DNA of 15,326 nucleotides from DASPMP01 sp035626995 (lineage in GTDB: Bacteria; Gemmatimonadota; Gemmatimonadetes; Gemmatimonadales; Gemmatimonadaceae), in NCBI GenBank assembly GCA_035626995.1, contig DASPMP010000153.1, positions 1 to 15,326 of the forward strand, in the 5' to 3' direction. A program made the position numbers and the translations under genes. Positions 13,881 to 15,326 of this stretch are shown piece by piece. Positions within the stretch are counted from its first letter, which is position 1. Each line of letters starts with the position of its first letter. The notes under the pieces are model-generated. The model was not told the DNA's origin. It saw only the letters and a list, made by a program, of their open reading frames with translations, and made no database searches.

Positions 13881-15206
13881 ATGGACGACCGGGAGCGATC
13901 ACTGGCAGACGCACTCCGCGCCGCCGAAGAGCTGGCGTCTCATGCCATGCAGCTGCAGGAGCTGACTGCGTCGCTGTCACAGGCGAAGACCGAGGATGAA
14001 GTCGCCGACGTTGCCCTGGGAAAGGGAGTGGACGTTCTCGGCGCCGCGCGTGGCGTGCTCGCGCGTGTCGATCATGATCGATTCGAGATGATTCGCGCCC
14101 ACGGGTACGACCCGCAGACGCGGGCGCGCCTGTTAGCCCTCACTCCTGGAGACGATCCCATCAGCGCGGCCATGAAGGCTGGGGAACCGCTGTGGCTGAA
14201 CTCTCCCGAAGAGCATCACGCGCGCTTTCCCGCGATCTATCGCAACATCGGTATCAGCACGCCCGCGACGTCGGTGGCCATCCCGCTACAGCACGGCGGT
14301 GAAACGGTGGGCGCGCTGGTGCTGGTCTTCGCGGATGCACACGCATTCGGAGCGGTCCGGCGTGCCTTCACCCTGCTGCTCGCACAGGCAGCCGCGGCCG
14401 CACTCGCGCGGGCCCGGAGCTACGACGTGGAGCGCATGGCCCGGCACGGCGCGGAGCTGCTGGCCCAGGCGCGCGCCGACGTCCTTGGCATCGTCGCGCA
14501 CGATCTCCGGAATCCACTTAATCTCATCTCGTCCAGCAGCAGCATTCTGGTCGACATGGACTTCCCCGCCGCACAACGCCAGAAGACCGCGGAGATCATG
14601 CAGCGCGCGGTCCGCCGCATGAACCGCCTGATCGGCGATCTGCTCGATGCCACGCGACTACAGGCCGGGCGCCTGTCGCTCGAGATCACAGCGGTTGATG
14701 CGGCGCGGGCGATTCGCGAGGTGGAGGAGACGCTGCGGCCGTCCGCCACCGAACGGCGCATCACGCTCGGCTGTGCGGCGCCCGATGACGAATGCTTCGT
14801 GCGGGCCGATGAAGGACGGTTGCTCCAGGTGCTGGAGAATCTCGCGGGCAATGCCATCAAGTTCACCAGACCCGGTGGCGCGGTGCTCCTCTCCGTGAAA
14901 CGCGTGGACGGTGAAGCGGTGTTCAGCGTCTCCGATGATGGACCCGGCATTCCTCCGGATCACCACGCCCACCTCTTCGACACCTTCTGGCAGGCGAACC
15001 AGCATGACCGTCGCGGCGTCGGGCTGGGGTTGTCCATCACGAAGGAGATCGTCAGCGCGCTGGGCGGTCGAATCTGGGTGGAAAGTGTCGTGGGCTCGGG
15101 CAGCACCTTCTCGCTCACTATCCCCCTGGCCCAGACGGTTCCCGCACCAGTCTCGGTCCGCGGAGTCCGGGAGTCCCAGGCCGCGAGGGCGACCGCGCTC
15201 GCCTAG
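13881..15206 (+). CDS. Soluble GAF-domain sensor histidine kinase
   Basis: The protein has 441 residues from the ATG at 13881 with a good ribosome site. No membrane helix or signal peptide is present, so it senses in the cytoplasm. Residues 1-30 are a helical lead-in. Residues about 30-178 are a GAF domain (SLSQAKTEDEVADVAL, then TSVAIPLQHGGETVGALVLVF). Dimerisation and phospho-acceptor helices follow with VLGIVAHDLRNPLNLI, acceptor His207. The ATPase domain has N-box LENLAGNAIKF (318-328), G1 SDDGPGIP (351-358), F-box LFDTFWQ (365-371) and G2 GVGLGLSI (379-386). There is no attached receiver and no response regulator beside it, so it is an orphan kinase. The GAF ligand cannot be read from sequence. 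Its stop overlaps the - strand stop of the next gene by 2 bp in a shared CTAG. Confidence 0.94.
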   Translation: MDDRERSLADALRAAEELASHAMQLQELTASLSQAKTEDEVADVALGKGVDVLGAARGVLARVDHDRFEMIRAHGYDPQTRARLLALTPGDDPISAAMKAGEPLWLNSPEEHHARFPAIYRNIGISTPATSVAIPLQHGGETVGALVLVFADAHAFGAVRRAFTLLLAQAAAAALARARSYDVERMARHGAELLAQARADVLGIVAHDLRNPLNLISSSSSILVDMDFPAAQRQKTAEIMQRAVRRMNRLIGDLLDATRLQAGRLSLEITAVDAARAIREVEETLRPSATERRITLGCAAPDDECFVRADEGRLLQVLENLAGNAIKFTRPGGAVLLSVKRVDGEAVFSVSDDGPGIPPDHHAHLFDTFWQANQHDRRGVGLGLSITKEIVSALGGRIWVESVVGSGSTFSLTIPLAQTVPAPVSVRGVRESQAARATALA

Positions 15207-15325
15207 CCCGGCGCCTTGATGATCAGGAACGCCACGAGGAATCCGACGACGGTGATCAGGCCGGTGAACGGCTGTGCCTCGGCGAACGATTCCGGAATGA
15301 TGGATTCAGTGAGCATGGCTAGCAC
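15203..15325 (-). CDS. C-terminus of a probable ZIP-like metal transporter (partial)
   Basis: A - strand frame enters from the right edge and ends at TAG (15205-15203), giving 40 residues. It reads LAMLTESIIPESFAE, then a hydrophobic last helix LITVVGFLVAFLIIK and a short APG tail. A Met-Leu-x-(E/D)-(S/T)-x-IPE segment before a final helix resembles the C-terminus of ZIP family zinc/iron transporters, but the fragment is too short to be sure. It converges with the GAF kinase, the two stops sharing CTAG. Confidence 0.5.
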   Translation of the reverse strand: MLAMLTESIIPESFAEAQPFTGLITVVGFLVAFLIIKAPG

Positions 15326-15326
15326 G

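Overview
The window is high-GC bacterial chromosome. Predicted exported lipoproteins with short Cys-Gly/Asp starts, a LVIVD beta-propeller lipoprotein, a LytS/LytTR pair, a YtrA-type ABC operon and a GxxExxY gene next to GGAAT-rich palindromic repeats all fit Gemmatimonadota. That assignment is inferred from gene style; no rRNA or marker gene is present to prove it.

Layout, left to right. A 28-codon C-terminus of an unidentified + strand gene is followed by a - strand lipoprotein with a carboxypeptidase-regulatory-like fold (161-910). Divergent from it are an exported RidA-family protein (1144-1599) and a small secreted protein (1838-2332). Next is a compact - strand operon, read right to left from 5685 to 2525: two small membrane proteins, a YtrA-subfamily GntR repressor, an ABC ATPase and an ABC-2 permease, with 4-nt gaps or a 4-nt overlap between genes. 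In front of it lies a consensus-like promoter (TTGACA, 17 nt, AATAGT) whose -10 box overlaps the palindrome ATAGT-AC-ACTAT, a good candidate for the repressor's own operator. Divergent from that promoter is a tightly overlapping four-gene + operon (5874-10027): an exported metallo-beta-lactamase-like protein that has lost its zinc ligands, a LytS-type histidine kinase, a LytTR response regulator, and a membrane protein of unknown function. Then come a small lipoprotein (10256-10573), the LVIVD lipoprotein (10784-12739, - strand), a frameshifted GxxExxY nuclease-like gene (12976-13415), a degraded serine beta-lactamase-like gene end (13504-13722, - strand), a soluble GAF histidine kinase (13881-15206), and the C-terminus of a probable ZIP-like metal transporter (- strand, at the right edge).

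Six copies of a roughly 112-118 bp palindromic repeat sit between these genes. Each has CCACAGTTCAA-type inverted ends and two arms built from octamers (GAATnnnG on the left, nATTCCTG on the right) around a short loop, so each can fold into a long hairpin. Four copies are one subtype (A). The other two (B) bracket the GxxExxY gene and share an extra 3' tail. All six point the same way regardless of the direction of neighbouring genes. The left B copy is preceded by 15 bp identical to the 3' end of the GxxExxY gene, as if a 5'-truncated gene-plus-repeat unit lay next to a longer one. This gene-plus-hairpin arrangement is the most original feature of the window.
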